Position numbers and translations under genes: made by a program
In this document: piece by piece, positions 1 to 9,584 of the stretch
How positions within the stretch are numbered: position 1 is the stretch's first letter
How the letters are laid out: the number at the start of each line of letters is the position of its first letter
Source: Campylobacter rectus
GTDB taxonomy: Bacteria; Campylobacterota; Campylobacteria; Campylobacterales; Campylobacteraceae
Assembly: GCF_004803795.1 (NCBI RefSeq)
Contig: NZ_CP012543.1
Coordinates: 186,001-250,000, forward strand
DNA: 64,000 bases
Direction: 5' to 3'
Notes under the pieces: generated by a model
What the model was told of the DNA's origin: nothing
Database searches by the model: none
What the model saw: the letters and a program-made list of their open reading frames with translations, nothing else

Positions 1-41
1 AATTTCTAACGAAGTATAAAGGAAAAAGACGAACCGCTAAC
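1..41 (-). repeat. Fragment of gene-boundary structured repeat (type 1)
   Basis: Read on the minus strand this gives GGTTCGTCT, then CTTTATACTTCGTTAGAAA, which is the gene-proximal end of the structured repeat seen complete at 11945-12071, 35453-35580 and 47484-47624. The window edge cuts it off. The GGTTCGTCT end lies about 30 nt upstream of the glycerate kinase start, the same polarity as the other gene-adjacent copies. Confidence 0.6.
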
Positions 42-57
42 AAAAAAGGAAAAACAG

Positions 58-1200
58 ATGAAAATACTAATAGCAATCGACTCATTTAAGGGCTCTCTCA
101 GCTCCCTCGAAGCCGGCAACGCCGTAAAAGAGGGTATCGAAGCTTTGGCCGGCGAGACCAGCGAGGTAACGGTTAAGCCTATCGCAGACGGCGGCGAGGG
201 TAGCGTGGAGGCGCTAGCGGATGCGCTAGAGGGCGAATTTATCGACGTCATCGTGCAAAATCCTCTCGGCGAAAAGATCCCTGCCAGATACGCGCTAGCA
301 GGCGAGCTGGGTATCCTGGAGATGGCGTCTTCCAGCGGGCTCATGCTAGTAGAAAAAGAGCGCCGAAACCCGATGAAAACGAGCACTTACGGCTTTGGGC
401 AGATGATTTTACATGCGATCGGCAAGGGCGCGCGTAAATTTATCGTGGGCATCGGTGGCAGCGCGACGAATGACGCGGGCACGGGTATGCTAAGCGCGCT
501 GGGATACGAGTTTTTTGACGAAAACGGCGAGTTGCTTGAAGGCAAAGGCGAAAATCTCATCAAAATCACCAAAATTTCAACCAAAAACGTAGCGCCAGAG
601 CTCAAAGAGTGCGAGTTTCTCATCGCTTGCGACGTGGATAACCCGCTCTTTGGCAAAAACGGCGCGGCCTACGTCTACGGCCCGCAAAAGGGCGCGGACG
701 AGCAGATGGTAAAGGATCTGGACGCCGGGCTCATTAGCTTTGCGAGTGCGACGAGCGAGCACTTTTCAAGCGAATTTTGGAACTTTAAGGGCGCGGGCGC
801 GGCAGGCGGGCTGGGGTACGGGTTCGTTAGCTACCTAAACGCCAAACTAAAGCCCGGCATCGACATCATCATGGAGGAGATCGGCATCGAAGAGGATATA
901 AAAAACGCCGATCTAATCATCACCGGCGAGGGGCGACTGGACTTTCAAAGCTCGATGGGCAAGACCCCGACCGGAGTAGCGAAGATCGCCAAAAAATACG
1001 GCAAGCCCGTCATCGCGCTAGCAGGTAGCGTGACGCCGTGCGCCGGCAGCTGTAACGAAAACGGTATCGATGCGTTTTTTAGCGTATTAAACGAGCCCGT
1101 GAGCCTGGAGGAGGCGATGGAGAAGCAAACCGCGACGCGCAACCTAAAAATGACCGCCCAGCAGGCCTTGAGGCTATATTTGCTGGGACGCAAGGGGTAA
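58..1200 (+). CDS. glxK: Glycerate kinase, GlxK/GarK type
   Basis: Phosphorylates glycerate with ATP, feeding it into glycolysis; a cytosolic enzyme. The 380-residue length is usual for this family. The N-terminus IAIDSFKGSLSS is the family signature start, followed by the conserved IADGGEG segment near residue 43, GIGGSATNDAGTGML near 138-152 and TGEGRLDFQS near 290. The start is supported by an AAAAAGGA ribosome binding site 6 nt upstream. It stands alone: a repeat fragment lies upstream and about 1.3 kb without a gene lies downstream. Which glycerate isomer and phosphate position it uses cannot be read from the sequence. Confidence 0.92.
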   Translation: MKILIAIDSFKGSLSSLEAGNAVKEGIEALAGETSEVTVKPIADGGEGSVEALADALEGEFIDVIVQNPLGEKIPARYALAGELGILEMASSSGLMLVEKERRNPMKTSTYGFGQMILHAIGKGARKFIVGIGGSATNDAGTGMLSALGYEFFDENGELLEGKGENLIKITKISTKNVAPELKECEFLIACDVDNPLFGKNGAAYVYGPQKGADEQMVKDLDAGLISFASATSEHFSSEFWNFKGAGAAGGLGYGFVSYLNAKLKPGIDIIMEEIGIEEDIKNADLIITGEGRLDFQSSMGKTPTGVAKIAKKYGKPVIALAGSVTPCAGSCNENGIDAFFSVLNEPVSLEEAMEKQTATRNLKMTAQQALRLYLLGRKG

Positions 1201-2552
1201 ATTTACGCTTTGTTATGACGGTTCGGCGGGCGAATTTGCCGACTTGCCCGCTTGACTTCGTTTTGCTTAGCCGCTCGGCGCGTTTTTGCGAGCTAGAGAG
1301 GATGCCTCGCGGGGTTTGCTCGTTTTTGTCTTGCCGCGATTTCCCTACCGATTCGGCGGATACGGCGATTTGGTAGGACGGATGAGTAAATCGTAAAATT
1401 ACGCCGGCTATGTGAATGCGGCAGGCATTTGTGGGCTTTGATGCTTGGACGGTTAAATTTGACAAGATTCTCGGCGTCGTTTTCGGGCGGCTAAGGCGGC
1501 TTAAATTTACTCGGCCGCTTGACGCCGGTATCGACATTTGCCGGTCGCTTCAGACTTTTAGCGAGTCAGCGCTAGACGTGCTCGGTCCAGGCCTAGACGG
1601 TTTGGCGTCTTTTGCGGTTAGAGCGGTTTAAATTTGCCGGTCGTTTGATGCCGGTATCGACATTTGCCGGTCGCTTCAGACTTTTAGCGAGTCAGCGCTA
1701 GACGTGCTCGGTCCAGGCCTAGACGGTTTGGCGTCTTTTGCGGTTAGAGCGGTTTAAATTTGCCGGTCGTTTGTGGGGAATTGCGGCGCTTTAGGCGGAT
1801 TTATATGTATGCTTTCGAGTCCGAGCTCGTTTTTGACGGCTAAATTTCTCTAGTTTTTTGATCAATTTAGCTTTTTCGAGGCTTGTCGGCCGATTCGGCG
1901 CTATTGCAAATTCGCTTAGCCCCGAAGTTTTGCGAAGTATTTTGAAATTTTTACTCGCGCGTCCGCCGCGTCCGCGATATTGCTTTATTTGCGCTTAAAA
2001 TTTGTGCGGCATAAAGCCGAGGCTTTAAAATTTGTCTTTTCGGATTTAGAATTTGCGGGTAAAATTTGACGAAGCGAGACGGTCTTATCCGTGTTTTGAG
2101 TGCCGGATTTTACTTTATTCGGTTGCCAAACCCGCACCTTTGCGGTGCGATTTTTTGCATTTTACGGATTTTATTTAAATTCGGCGAGGCGCTTTGGCGC
2201 GCTTGTTGCTACGAGCTTGCAAATTTATTTCGCCAAAACGTCATAGTTTGAAATATTTTCGCTGTATTTTAACAAGCATAGGTATCAAATTTAGCTTAAA
2301 TTTAAGCAAAGAGAATTTAAATAAACAATGCCCGTCAAATTTGACCTAGGTAGCAAGCTCGGTAAAATTTGCGGCGGAAAAATCCAAAATAAAATCAAAT
2401 TTTGCGTTCGAGTTTTCGGCGGGCGGGTTTTGCGCCTATGACGTATGCTGTTTGGTTTATTAAATTTAATAAAACTCAAGAGCCGTTAGCCAAAATCGGT
2501 CAAATTTAACAAAAATGCAAGCCAAAGCCCGAGGAACGGGCTTATTTCGGGC
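1201..2552. other. Gene-poor intergenic stretch
   Basis: About 1.35 kb between glxK and the YceI gene. The open frames here lack ribosome binding sites and resemble no family I know. The only clear structure is the 126-bp tandem duplication listed separately. The rest is AAATTT-rich sequence, possibly decayed beyond recognition. Confidence 0.6.
1524..1773. repeat. 126-bp tandem direct duplication
   Basis: The unit beginning GCCGGTATCGACATTTGCCG at 1524 is repeated starting at 1650. The two copies agree at all of the roughly 124 positions I could align, so the duplication looks recent. Each unit also has internal near-repeats of the motif AATTTGCCGGTCG. The unit is a multiple of three, but the only frame through it (1416-1631) closes within the first copy, so I do not call a gene. 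Confidence 0.9.
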
Positions 2553-3122
2553 TTATTTTTCTTTAGCTTCGACTTCGATCTCTAGCTCGACCTTGTCAGA
2601 TAGCGCGGCCTCGGAGGTATCCATCCCGATCTCAAAGAGCTTGCGCCTAGTTTCGCCCTCTAGACTAAAGCCGATTTTTTCCTTGCCGCTTTGATCCGTC
2701 GTGAAGCCGCCAAGCTCGAATTTTAGCACCACGGGTTTAGTGATGCCGTGCATCGTGAGCGTGCCCACGACCTTGCCCTCGGTATCGCTTTCTTTTTCAA
2801 ATTTGACCATTTTGTAGGTGATTTTGTCAAATTTCGCCGCATCGAAGAAATTGGCGCCTTGCAGGTGTGCGTCGCGTTTTTCGTTTTGCGTATTTATCGA
2901 GGCGGTCTGGATGGTGGCCTCGAGCGCTTTGAGTTCTTTGGCGTCCTTGTTGTAGTCGATCACGGCGTCAAATTTGCCGAAATTTCCGCTGACTTTTGAT
3001 ATGCTTAGGTGCTTGATTTTAAAGCCGACGTTGCTATGAACGGCGTCCGCCTCATAAACCGTAGCATTTGCAAAACTCGCTGCGAGCGCTGCGGCTAGCG
3101 AAAATTTGATTAAATTTTTCAT
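2553..3122 (-). CDS. YceI-family periplasmic lipid-binding protein
   Basis: A 189-residue exported protein. Residues 1-20 form a signal peptide ending in SFANA before TVYEADAVHS. The mature part matches the YceI family: the opening DAVHSNVGFKIKHL, the middle HLQGANFFDAAKFDKITYK and the end SDKVELEIEVEAK. YceI proteins are lipocalin-like barrels that bind polyisoprenoids, and some bind other amphiphiles; the ligand here is unknown. A TTTCTCC (GGAGAAA) ribosome binding site precedes the start. It is monocistronic, with long non-coding DNA on both sides. Confidence 0.9.
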   Translation of the reverse strand: MKNLIKFSLAAALAASFANATVYEADAVHSNVGFKIKHLSISKVSGNFGKFDAVIDYNKDAKELKALEATIQTASINTQNEKRDAHLQGANFFDAAKFDKITYKMVKFEKESDTEGKVVGTLTMHGITKPVVLKFELGGFTTDQSGKEKIGFSLEGETRRKLFEIGMDTSEAALSDKVELEIEVEAKEK

Positions 3123-4258
3123 TTTTTCTCCTTGTGATTTTTCGCAAGTTTATTTAAAAAAAGTAAATATATAGCTTTTTTGTAATATTTTAAACGAAAT
3201 TTGAGTTTGGAGCGAGGATTTGGCCGATTTTGAGCCGTATTTATGGCGTGCGGTATGGCTTTGCTTATGCGGGCGGTGCAGAAGCGAGGGCGGGGTGCGG
3301 GGTTGGTTTCTGCGGATATGTCGCAAGCCAAGCTGTTTGCACGAAGGATCGGTGAAACCAGACTGCACCGTTTAAAACGCATCAAATTTAGCCAGATAAG
3401 CTAGATTTTAAATTTAAACGGACAAAATTTAGCTTGTTTATCAATTTTGCTCCTAAATGAAAACGTCTGGTTTGCAAGGTCGGTAAAGCGCGTCCGTTAT
3501 CGCGGAGTCCGCTGCCTAGCTCGTTTTTGCTTGCGAAAATGACAAGATGAGTTTTTGCGTTCGGGAAAGTCGGCTCTACCGGCATGCGTAAATTTGACAA
3601 AATCACAAAAATGCGGAATTTTCGGCAAAATTTGCTCAAATTTTCGCTTCAAAACGCTACTTTGGATTTTAAATTCGGGTATTTTTTGCCAACTTTTACT
3701 TTTGCGCGCCTTAAAATCCGCAAGCGTTTGGGTTGCTATCCGCCAACGATATGCATAAAAAGGAGGTAAATTTGCATAATCTCGAGTTTTGATTTTCGGC
3801 ATGTCGATGACAAAATTTGCTTAGACTGTTTTATCTTTTAAGCAAAATTTAAAATTTGATACAATAAATTCGACGGTATTTTTTATGCTTCGCTTTTTGC
3901 AAAAATAGCGTTTAAAAATCGGCGATAAATTTGCAACACCGCTTGAGGACGCGGTTAAATTTCAAATATAAGTTTCTTAAATTTAGCGTTCGTATGCAAG
4001 TCGTATGTTAAAATTCGCTAAATTAAAGCGGAATTTCGCTTGCTAATTTTCCGCGCGAGTCAGGGCTGTTTTCGTAAAGGCTTTTCCTAAAGTCCGTGAC
4101 GCGGCCGTAAAATTTGTAAATTTAAAGCTCAAATTTTTAAAATTTACGAGCGACTTTGGCTTGGGACGATTTGCGCACGCAAACGCCTCGCAGATCAAAC
4201 AACGCTTGCTCGCCCAAATCCGCACATACAAAACGGTAAAATCGCCGTCAAGCCGAAT
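3123..4258. other. Gene-poor intergenic stretch
   Basis: About 1.1 kb between the divergent YceI start and the end of the broken menA. Open frames are short and without convincing ribosome binding sites or family resemblance. I see no repeat matching the dispersed families in the window. Confidence 0.55.
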
Positions 4259-5117
4259 TTAGCCTAAAATTTCCCCGACGAAAAACAGCGCCGACATCGC
4301 AAACGTGCTGAGCGCCACGACCTTTAGCCGCCCGTCGAAATCGCGACACTCTCGCACTCGTAAGACGGAAAATAGGTGCCAAGTAAGCGGCGCAAAGCTC
4401 GCTATGTAAAGTAATTTTTTGCCCGGCTCGCCGCGCAAAAACGAGTAGCAGAGCATTAGCCCCGCTCCGCCCGCGATCAGTGCGAAGTGATAGCGCTTAG
4501 CCGGCGCAGTCCGATACGCACGAGGATCGTGCGCTTACCCTTGAGCGCGTCGTTTTGGATATCGCGCATGTTGTTGAGATTTAGCACCGCGGTGCTTAGC
4601 ATCCTGCACGCGCATGCCGGCAGCAGCAGTGCCGCATCGAGCGAGCACGCGTATAAAAATACGAGCCCGGCATGCTCAAAAGTCCGAAAAACAAAAACAC
4701 GAAAATGTCGCCAAGCCCCAGGTATCCGTATGCGTCGGCGCCCACGGCGTAGCGGATCGCTGCGTATATCGATGCGCCGTCCAGCGCCAAAACGCTTAGC
4801 GCGAGGCTGCAAGGCGAAAGCAGCGCCGTAGCGACGATGACGCGCTTCATCTCGGCGGCACTCATCTGTCCCGTTTGGATAGCGCGACGCGGCCCTAGTC
4901 TGCCATCGTCGTCGGTGCCCTTTACCGCGTCGCCGTAGTCGTTGGCGTAGTCGCTTAGTACCTGAAACGGCAGCGTCGTAAGCAGCGCCAGCGCGAAAAT
5001 ATCCGCTCTAAACGCGCCTGTGTCCCAAACTGCGCCGCTACCGAGTATCACGCCAGAAATGCTAAGCAGTAGCGATCTAAAGCGAGCGGATGCATAAAGA
5101 GCTTTTGCGGTTATTAT
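4259..5117 (-). pseudogene. menA: menA pseudogene (DHNA octaprenyltransferase), frameshifted
   Basis: MenA attaches the polyprenyl tail to 1,4-dihydroxy-2-naphthoate in menaquinone synthesis (UbiA superfamily membrane protein). The conserved ANDYGDAVKGTDDDGRLGPR motif, GYLGLGDIFVFLFFGLLS and TAVLNLNNMRDIQNDALKGK are all present but in different frames. One base appears lost in the A5 run at 4655-4659 (with one extra base the frame reads SYFLYACSLDAALLLP). A second loss is near 4500 (RIGLRR should continue into AKRYHFALIAGG). The tail reads on to FFVGEILG at 4259. No ATG exists at the expected start; an ATA sits after AAAAAAGG at about 5117. Campylobacter normally makes menaquinone by the futalosine route, so the gene may have been dispensable. 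Sequencing error could explain the two indels but not the missing ATG. Confidence 0.82.
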
Positions 5118-5336
5118 TTTGCCTTTTTTGATTTTTGGCGCCGAATTTTACGGCAAATTTGAGCTCAAATTTAGCGCCTGAATGCAAAAAATAATATAAA
5201 TTTGACGCTAGTTTGGGGCTTGGAGTATTTGTCATTTGCGGCTTTGCTAAGATGATTTAAATTATAAAATTAATAATTATTTTAAGTTTTTTTGGGATAA
5301 AATTAACCTCGTAAATATTACCGATAAGGAGAAAAG

Positions 5337-5504
5337 ATGGAATTCTTACAGCTTTTATTAGTTTTGGTGGCCGTGATAATCATCATAGCCAAACCGCAAA
5401 AAGAAAAGATCGCATTCGGTTTGGTCGTGGTTGCATGGCTGTTTATGGCGTATCTGTATGTAGGGCACAAGTCGGGCAATCTGCTCACGGCGATAAACCT
5501 ATAA
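5337..5504 (+). CDS. dba: Dba-like small membrane protein upstream of dsbI
   Basis: A 55-residue ORF reading MEFLQLLLVLVAVIIII, then KPQKEK, then a second hydrophobic stretch FGLVVVAWLFMAYLYVG. It has two predicted membrane segments. An AAGGAGA ribosome binding site precedes the ATG. Eleven bases separate its stop from the dsbI start. In C. jejuni a small hydrophobic protein, Dba, is encoded immediately before dsbI and is translationally coupled to it; position, size and topology match here. Homology is inferred from context, as the sequence is too short to be sure. Confidence 0.8.
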   Translation: MEFLQLLLVLVAVIIIIAKPQKEKIAFGLVVVAWLFMAYLYVGHKSGNLLTAINL

Positions 5505-5515
5505 GGAGCCGCGGT

Positions 5516-7030
5516 ATGAACGAAATCAAAAAAGCAAAATTTTTCTATGCACTTATGTGCTTGGCGGGATTTTTGATCATCCTTTTGCCGGTAGGTATAG
5601 CAAACCTGATTTTCGGCTACGTGCTAAAAGATAGCCCGTGCACGTTGTGCTGGGGGCAGCGCGAGGCTATGATTTTTATCGGCGTGATGGCTCTTTTTAT
5701 CGTTAGATACGGGCTAAAGGCTAAATACTTAGCTATGCTGCTAGTGATGACTGGATTTGGACTATGGCAGTCCTTTGCGCACTTCGGTATCCACGCGCAC
5801 AGAGATCTCGATCAGGGCTTTGGGCTCGCGGTTTTCGGTATCCATACTTATTTTTGGGCAGAGGTGGTGTTTTGGGCGGTGGTAGTGCTGCTTGGGGCTA
5901 TATTTTTCTTTGCGCCCAAATTTAGCGCGCTTGAAGAGGAGATGGGCGGCGATACGATTAGAAAATTCGGCTCTTTTACTCGCGCGGCCTTTATCGTTTG
6001 CGCATTTATAATCGCCTCAAACGTATTTCAAGCTTTCGTTAGCACGGGCATCCCGCCTTATTACGGACAGGGCGATCCGGTGCGCTTTACGCTTGATCCG
6101 AAATACATCATCTGGGACGATAGCGGCTATAAAAATCACTGGAAAAGGGTGTCGTTTTTGGGCAAAAGAGACGTCGCCGCGCCTGATTACGCCTTTGCTC
6201 CGGCTGGAGAGAAGCTAGGTGTGAAATTTGACAACGACCCGACCAACGCTCCTTTGGCGGTCGATGAAAATCTAAGCATCGCCTCAAAGAACGATATAAG
6301 CTTTGCTAAGCCTATAAATTCTCTTGATTTCATAAACGGCGAATTCGTCGCTAGCTCGAAGTGGGAAGTGTTTTTCATGGATGAAAATTTTAAAGTTACG
6401 AGCGATTTTGAGATCGATCCGTACTTTTCGGCGACGGTCGATCCGATCATCGGCGTGATCCCGTTTATGGGCGATAAATACATGCTCATGGGCTCAAACA
6501 AGACGCTTTTGAGATTTGCCAAAAACCCTAACGCGGACGAAGCGCTTCAATACGCCGATTTCGTGCGCGGTAACGATAAATTTGAAGGGCAGGGCAAAGG
6601 GCTCGGGCGCAGCAGGATCGACACCGTCAGAGCTAAATTTCACCACGTAGCAAGCATCGCTACCGACGGGACGTACTGCTACCTAGCCACCGTGCCTAAC
6701 AACAAAGACGCGCAAAAGTTCGTCATCTCTAAAATTTTATTGAGCGACCGCACGCTTTCGGGCGAATTTACGCCAAAAGCCGCGCTCAAAGAGGGCAAGA
6801 GCCTAGGCGATCTTTACGTCACGTCGATGACTTATAAAGACGGCTTTCTCTACGCGCTTAGCAAAAATCACAACGTTATCGCGATCATCAATCCAAAAAC
6901 CGAGGAGATCGTAAAGACGCTTGCTTATCCGAGCGAGATAACAAACGCTAGAAGCATATTCTTTAAAGACGGAGCGATGAATATTTTATCCTATCAGGAC
7001 GGCAAAAATACGCTTTATCGGCTAAACTAA
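5516..7030 (+). CDS. dsbI: DsbI, DsbB-family thiol oxidoreductase with beta-propeller
   Basis: A 504-residue inner-membrane protein. Residues 1-190 hold about five membrane segments with the DsbB-type redox motif SPCTLCWGQ (Cys42, Cys45). From about 200 on there is a periplasmic domain with propeller-like strands (for example VASIATDGTYCYLATVP and DGFLYALSKNHNVIAIINPK). In C. jejuni DsbI re-oxidises dedicated Dsb partners. I see no second Cys pair in the second periplasmic loop, which classical DsbB has. The start MNEIKKAKFF was chosen because of the GGAG ribosome binding site and the short gap after dba; an upstream in-frame start would overlap dba. Confidence 0.88.
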   Translation: MNEIKKAKFFYALMCLAGFLIILLPVGIANLIFGYVLKDSPCTLCWGQREAMIFIGVMALFIVRYGLKAKYLAMLLVMTGFGLWQSFAHFGIHAHRDLDQGFGLAVFGIHTYFWAEVVFWAVVVLLGAIFFFAPKFSALEEEMGGDTIRKFGSFTRAAFIVCAFIIASNVFQAFVSTGIPPYYGQGDPVRFTLDPKYIIWDDSGYKNHWKRVSFLGKRDVAAPDYAFAPAGEKLGVKFDNDPTNAPLAVDENLSIASKNDISFAKPINSLDFINGEFVASSKWEVFFMDENFKVTSDFEIDPYFSATVDPIIGVIPFMGDKYMLMGSNKTLLRFAKNPNADEALQYADFVRGNDKFEGQGKGLGRSRIDTVRAKFHHVASIATDGTYCYLATVPNNKDAQKFVISKILLSDRTLSGEFTPKAALKEGKSLGDLYVTSMTYKDGFLYALSKNHNVIAIINPKTEEIVKTLAYPSEITNARSIFFKDGAMNILSYQDGKNTLYRLN

Positions 7031-7844
7031 ATTTGGTTGTAAATTTAAGCATTTCGGAGCGATTTTTATACGACGGGTCGCTCCGTCGCCGTTATAAATT
7101 TAACTCAAACTCCCTAACTTGCGGGCTATTATTATGACGCAAACCGCCTGGCCAAAAATATCCCAGTAGCCTGAACGGCAAATCTCGCGTGCAAATAGTC
7201 GCTCCGAAAATAGGCACCGAAATAAACATCATAGCCGTTAGCGAAAATAGGTCTATGAAAAATCGGCGACTCGGCCAAATCCGCCAACCGCCTATAAAAA
7301 GCCGCGCATACTCCGCTAAAAAATAGCTAAAAGCAGATGAAATAAGCGGTATTTAGCCGAAGCTAATCCGGCGATCGCTGCGTATATCGACGCGCCGTCC
7401 AGCGCCAAAACGCTTAGCGCGAGGCTGCAAGGCGAAAGCAGCGCCGTAGCGTCTGCGCTAGCCGGTATGATCTCTACCGTGCAGTTATTTATCATACAAA
7501 AGCTCATAGAAAATGCGCGGGTTAAAATCCTTAAAAAAGTCATTTAAATTTGCAGAGCCGGTCCCCTGCCGTTCGTTTGGCGCCGTTAGCGCGAAACGGG
7601 CGTAAATTTAAATCTGCCGCCCGCGTATCAAGCTCGTCTGCGCTCGGTATCATCGCGGTCAGGGTTATGCCCGGCGTAAATTTAGCGAGTATAAAAGTGC
7701 GCCGAGCTTGAAGTTTAAACCGTAAATCAAACTCGGTCAATCCGAATTTGCGCCTAAATTTAAGGCTCGGCTTGTCAAAAATAAAATTTAAGCCGACAAA
7801 AACGCCCGGCCGTCGGGTGCGCAAATTTAACCAAGCTTCGCAAA
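7031..7844. other. Intergenic stretch with a menA-derived fragment
   Basis: About 0.8 kb between the convergent dsbI and pldA ends. It carries a 79-bp near-identical copy of an internal piece of menA (listed separately). The rest shows short open pieces I cannot assign and no ribosome binding site followed by a convincing gene. Confidence 0.55.
7373..7451 (-). repeat. 79-bp duplicated fragment of menA
   Basis: This segment matches 4755-4833 of the menA pseudogene at 78 of 79 positions, in the same orientation, about 2.6 kb away. It encodes the same LSPCSLALSVLALDGASIYA stretch. Flanking sequence on both sides is unrelated to menA, so it is a small dispersed duplication rather than a second gene. 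Confidence 0.88.
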
Positions 7845-9584
7845 TCACTTCAAAATCGCAAAGCCGATGCCGATTTTATCGGTGTGGCGGTTGTAGTCGA
7901 TGAGGCTCTCGCCGTATCCTGTGAAGTACTTCACGTAGCCGTAGACGCCGCTCTTGCCAAACGGAAACAGCCACCCAAGCTCGCCCGCGCCGCGGTTGGT
8001 TTTATCAAAATGCAGGTTGTTTCGCACCATCGCCGTAAAGATATGACCGCGGTAGGGCAGGGCGAAATTTACGTCTATGTTGCCGAGGTATTTTTCGATA
8101 TCCGGGTTGTCGTCGTCCGCGCTTTTTTCGGGGATGCGCGCCCATGCTCGCGGGATCACGACGAGGCTGCCGGCGTAAAATTTGGCCTCGAGATAGACGC
8201 GGTTCCATGAGCGCGACTTCTCGCCGCCCTGGCCGTTACTCTCGTGCAAAAGTCCCGCACGCAGGTAGTCAAGGCTAGATATCGCCTCAAATCTCGTCGG
8301 AAAGGTCACGAATATCTCGGGACGGTAGTTGGTCTCGCGAAACGGCGTCGAGGCCTTAGCCGTCTGCCACCACGAGCTTTGCGAGTAGCCGGCCGAGATC
8401 GTTTCGTTCATATCAAACACGTCGTAAAACAGCGGCTTTTGCAAGCTGATCTGAAAAGCGGTCTCGAATCGGCGCCTATCTTCGAAGCGATTAAGCGTGT
8501 AGGTCGCGGGCAGGAGGTAGTTTAGGTGGTGCATTTTTAGGCCTAAAATTTCGTCCACGTCGTATGCCTCGCCGCTTTCAAATTTTGCTCCCGCGCGCTC
8601 TTTGACGGCGATCTTTCGCTCCTCTACGGGCGCGTCCGCTACGCTATCTGAGGGCGCGATCACGTAGCGCTCCATCGCGGCCGTTTCGCCGTCCTCGTCC
8701 GTAAATATCGCTTTTTTAGCCGCCAGTTTATAAAGCTGCAAGGCTCTTGTTTTATCGCCTTCGTGCTCGAGCTTTACGGCGGCTTCGTAGAGGCGTTTGG
8801 CTTCGTCTTTGACGGTCGTTTCGGCGACCGAATTTATCGCCGAATTTGCAGGCGCTCGGGCTAAGTATTCGGTTGTCGTTGCCGCGCTTGGCGTGACTTG
8901 GGAGTTTTGCTCGCTTGCTAAATTTCGCTCGGCTTTTTCGTCATAACGCGCTAAATTTTTCTCAGCTTGTTTGCTCGGATTTGCCGCTAAAATTTGCTTA
9001 TGTCGCTCGTCGATTTTTGCTGCTGAATTTTGTGCGATCCGGCTAATCGCAGCACTTTTGTAGCTCGTTAAATTCGAAGTTTTTTGATCGTTTTTTGTAG
9101 CATTTTGCACCGAGGTTTGCTTGCCGTCTTGCAGCTCAAATTCGGCTTTTGCGTTTGAATTGGCCGCTAAAATTCGAGCGGTTTGCGCGGCGTTTTCATC
9201 TTGCGGCATCTGCGCGAGTCGCTTGTTTAAAGCGACATTTTGCAGCGTCGAATTTGGCGGTAATTTCTCGTTTGTAGCGTCTTTAAAATTTTTATACGCG
9301 GTCGAGGCGGCGGTCAAAATTTGCGTTTCGTTTTGCATAGCGCCGTGGCCTTGAGTCTGCCGGGCAAGGTTCGCATCCGTTTGATTTTGCGTGCCATTTG
9401 GCTTATTTTCTTGCGCCAAAAACGCGCTTTGCTCGCTCGGCTTGGTTGCTAAAATTTGCGAAATTCGGTCAAGCTCACTTTCTTTGGCGCTTGTTAAATT
9501 CCGCGCTATTTGCTCTGCGGCGCTCGCCTCGCTTGCCACGACCAAATTTATCAAAATCGCTATTAAAATGATAAAAATTCTCAT
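7845..9584 (-). CDS. pldA: Outer-membrane phospholipase A with long N-terminal extension
   Basis: Hydrolyses phospholipids in the outer membrane. The 579-residue product is about twice the usual OMPLA length. Residues 1-22 are a signal peptide (to ASA). Residues about 23-300 are Ala/Asn/Gln/Lys-rich with repeated ILAANxx and RIAQN-like units, followed by a TPR-like stretch (AKRLYEAAVKLEHEGDKTRA). The barrel begins near residue 345. The catalytic triad pattern is intact: His447 and Ser449 in HESNGQ, and Asn461 in SRSWNRVY, with the same H-x-S and 12-residue Ser-Asn spacing as E. coli OMPLA. Its start overlaps the mobA stop by 4 nt, so the two are probably co-translated. The role of the extension is unknown. 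Confidence 0.88.
   Translation of the reverse strand: MRIFIILIAILINLVVASEASAAEQIARNLTSAKESELDRISQILATKPSEQSAFLAQENKPNGTQNQTDANLARQTQGHGAMQNETQILTAASTAYKNFKDATNEKLPPNSTLQNVALNKRLAQMPQDENAAQTARILAANSNAKAEFELQDGKQTSVQNATKNDQKTSNLTSYKSAAISRIAQNSAAKIDERHKQILAANPSKQAEKNLARYDEKAERNLASEQNSQVTPSAATTTEYLARAPANSAINSVAETTVKDEAKRLYEAAVKLEHEGDKTRALQLYKLAAKKAIFTDEDGETAAMERYVIAPSDSVADAPVEERKIAVKERAGAKFESGEAYDVDEILGLKMHHLNYLLPATYTLNRFEDRRRFETAFQISLQKPLFYDVFDMNETISAGYSQSSWWQTAKASTPFRETNYRPEIFVTFPTRFEAISSLDYLRAGLLHESNGQGGEKSRSWNRVYLEAKFYAGSLVVIPRAWARIPEKSADDDNPDIEKYLGNIDVNFALPYRGHIFTAMVRNNLHFDKTNRGAGELGWLFPFGKSGVYGYVKYFTGYGESLIDYNRHTDKIGIGFAILK

Noticed and set aside
1079-1537. 152-residue minus-strand frame over the glxK end
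   Set aside because: Overlaps the conserved C-terminus of glxK antisense, no ribosome binding site, composition unlike a protein.
5230-5300. AT-rich inverted stretch upstream of dba considered as a Fur box
   Set aside because: Matches to a 19-bp Fur consensus are no better than expected for such AT-rich DNA.
7540-7848. 102-residue minus-strand frame next to pldA
   Set aside because: No ribosome binding site, no family resemblance, AAATTT-driven FK-rich translation typical of non-coding DNA here.
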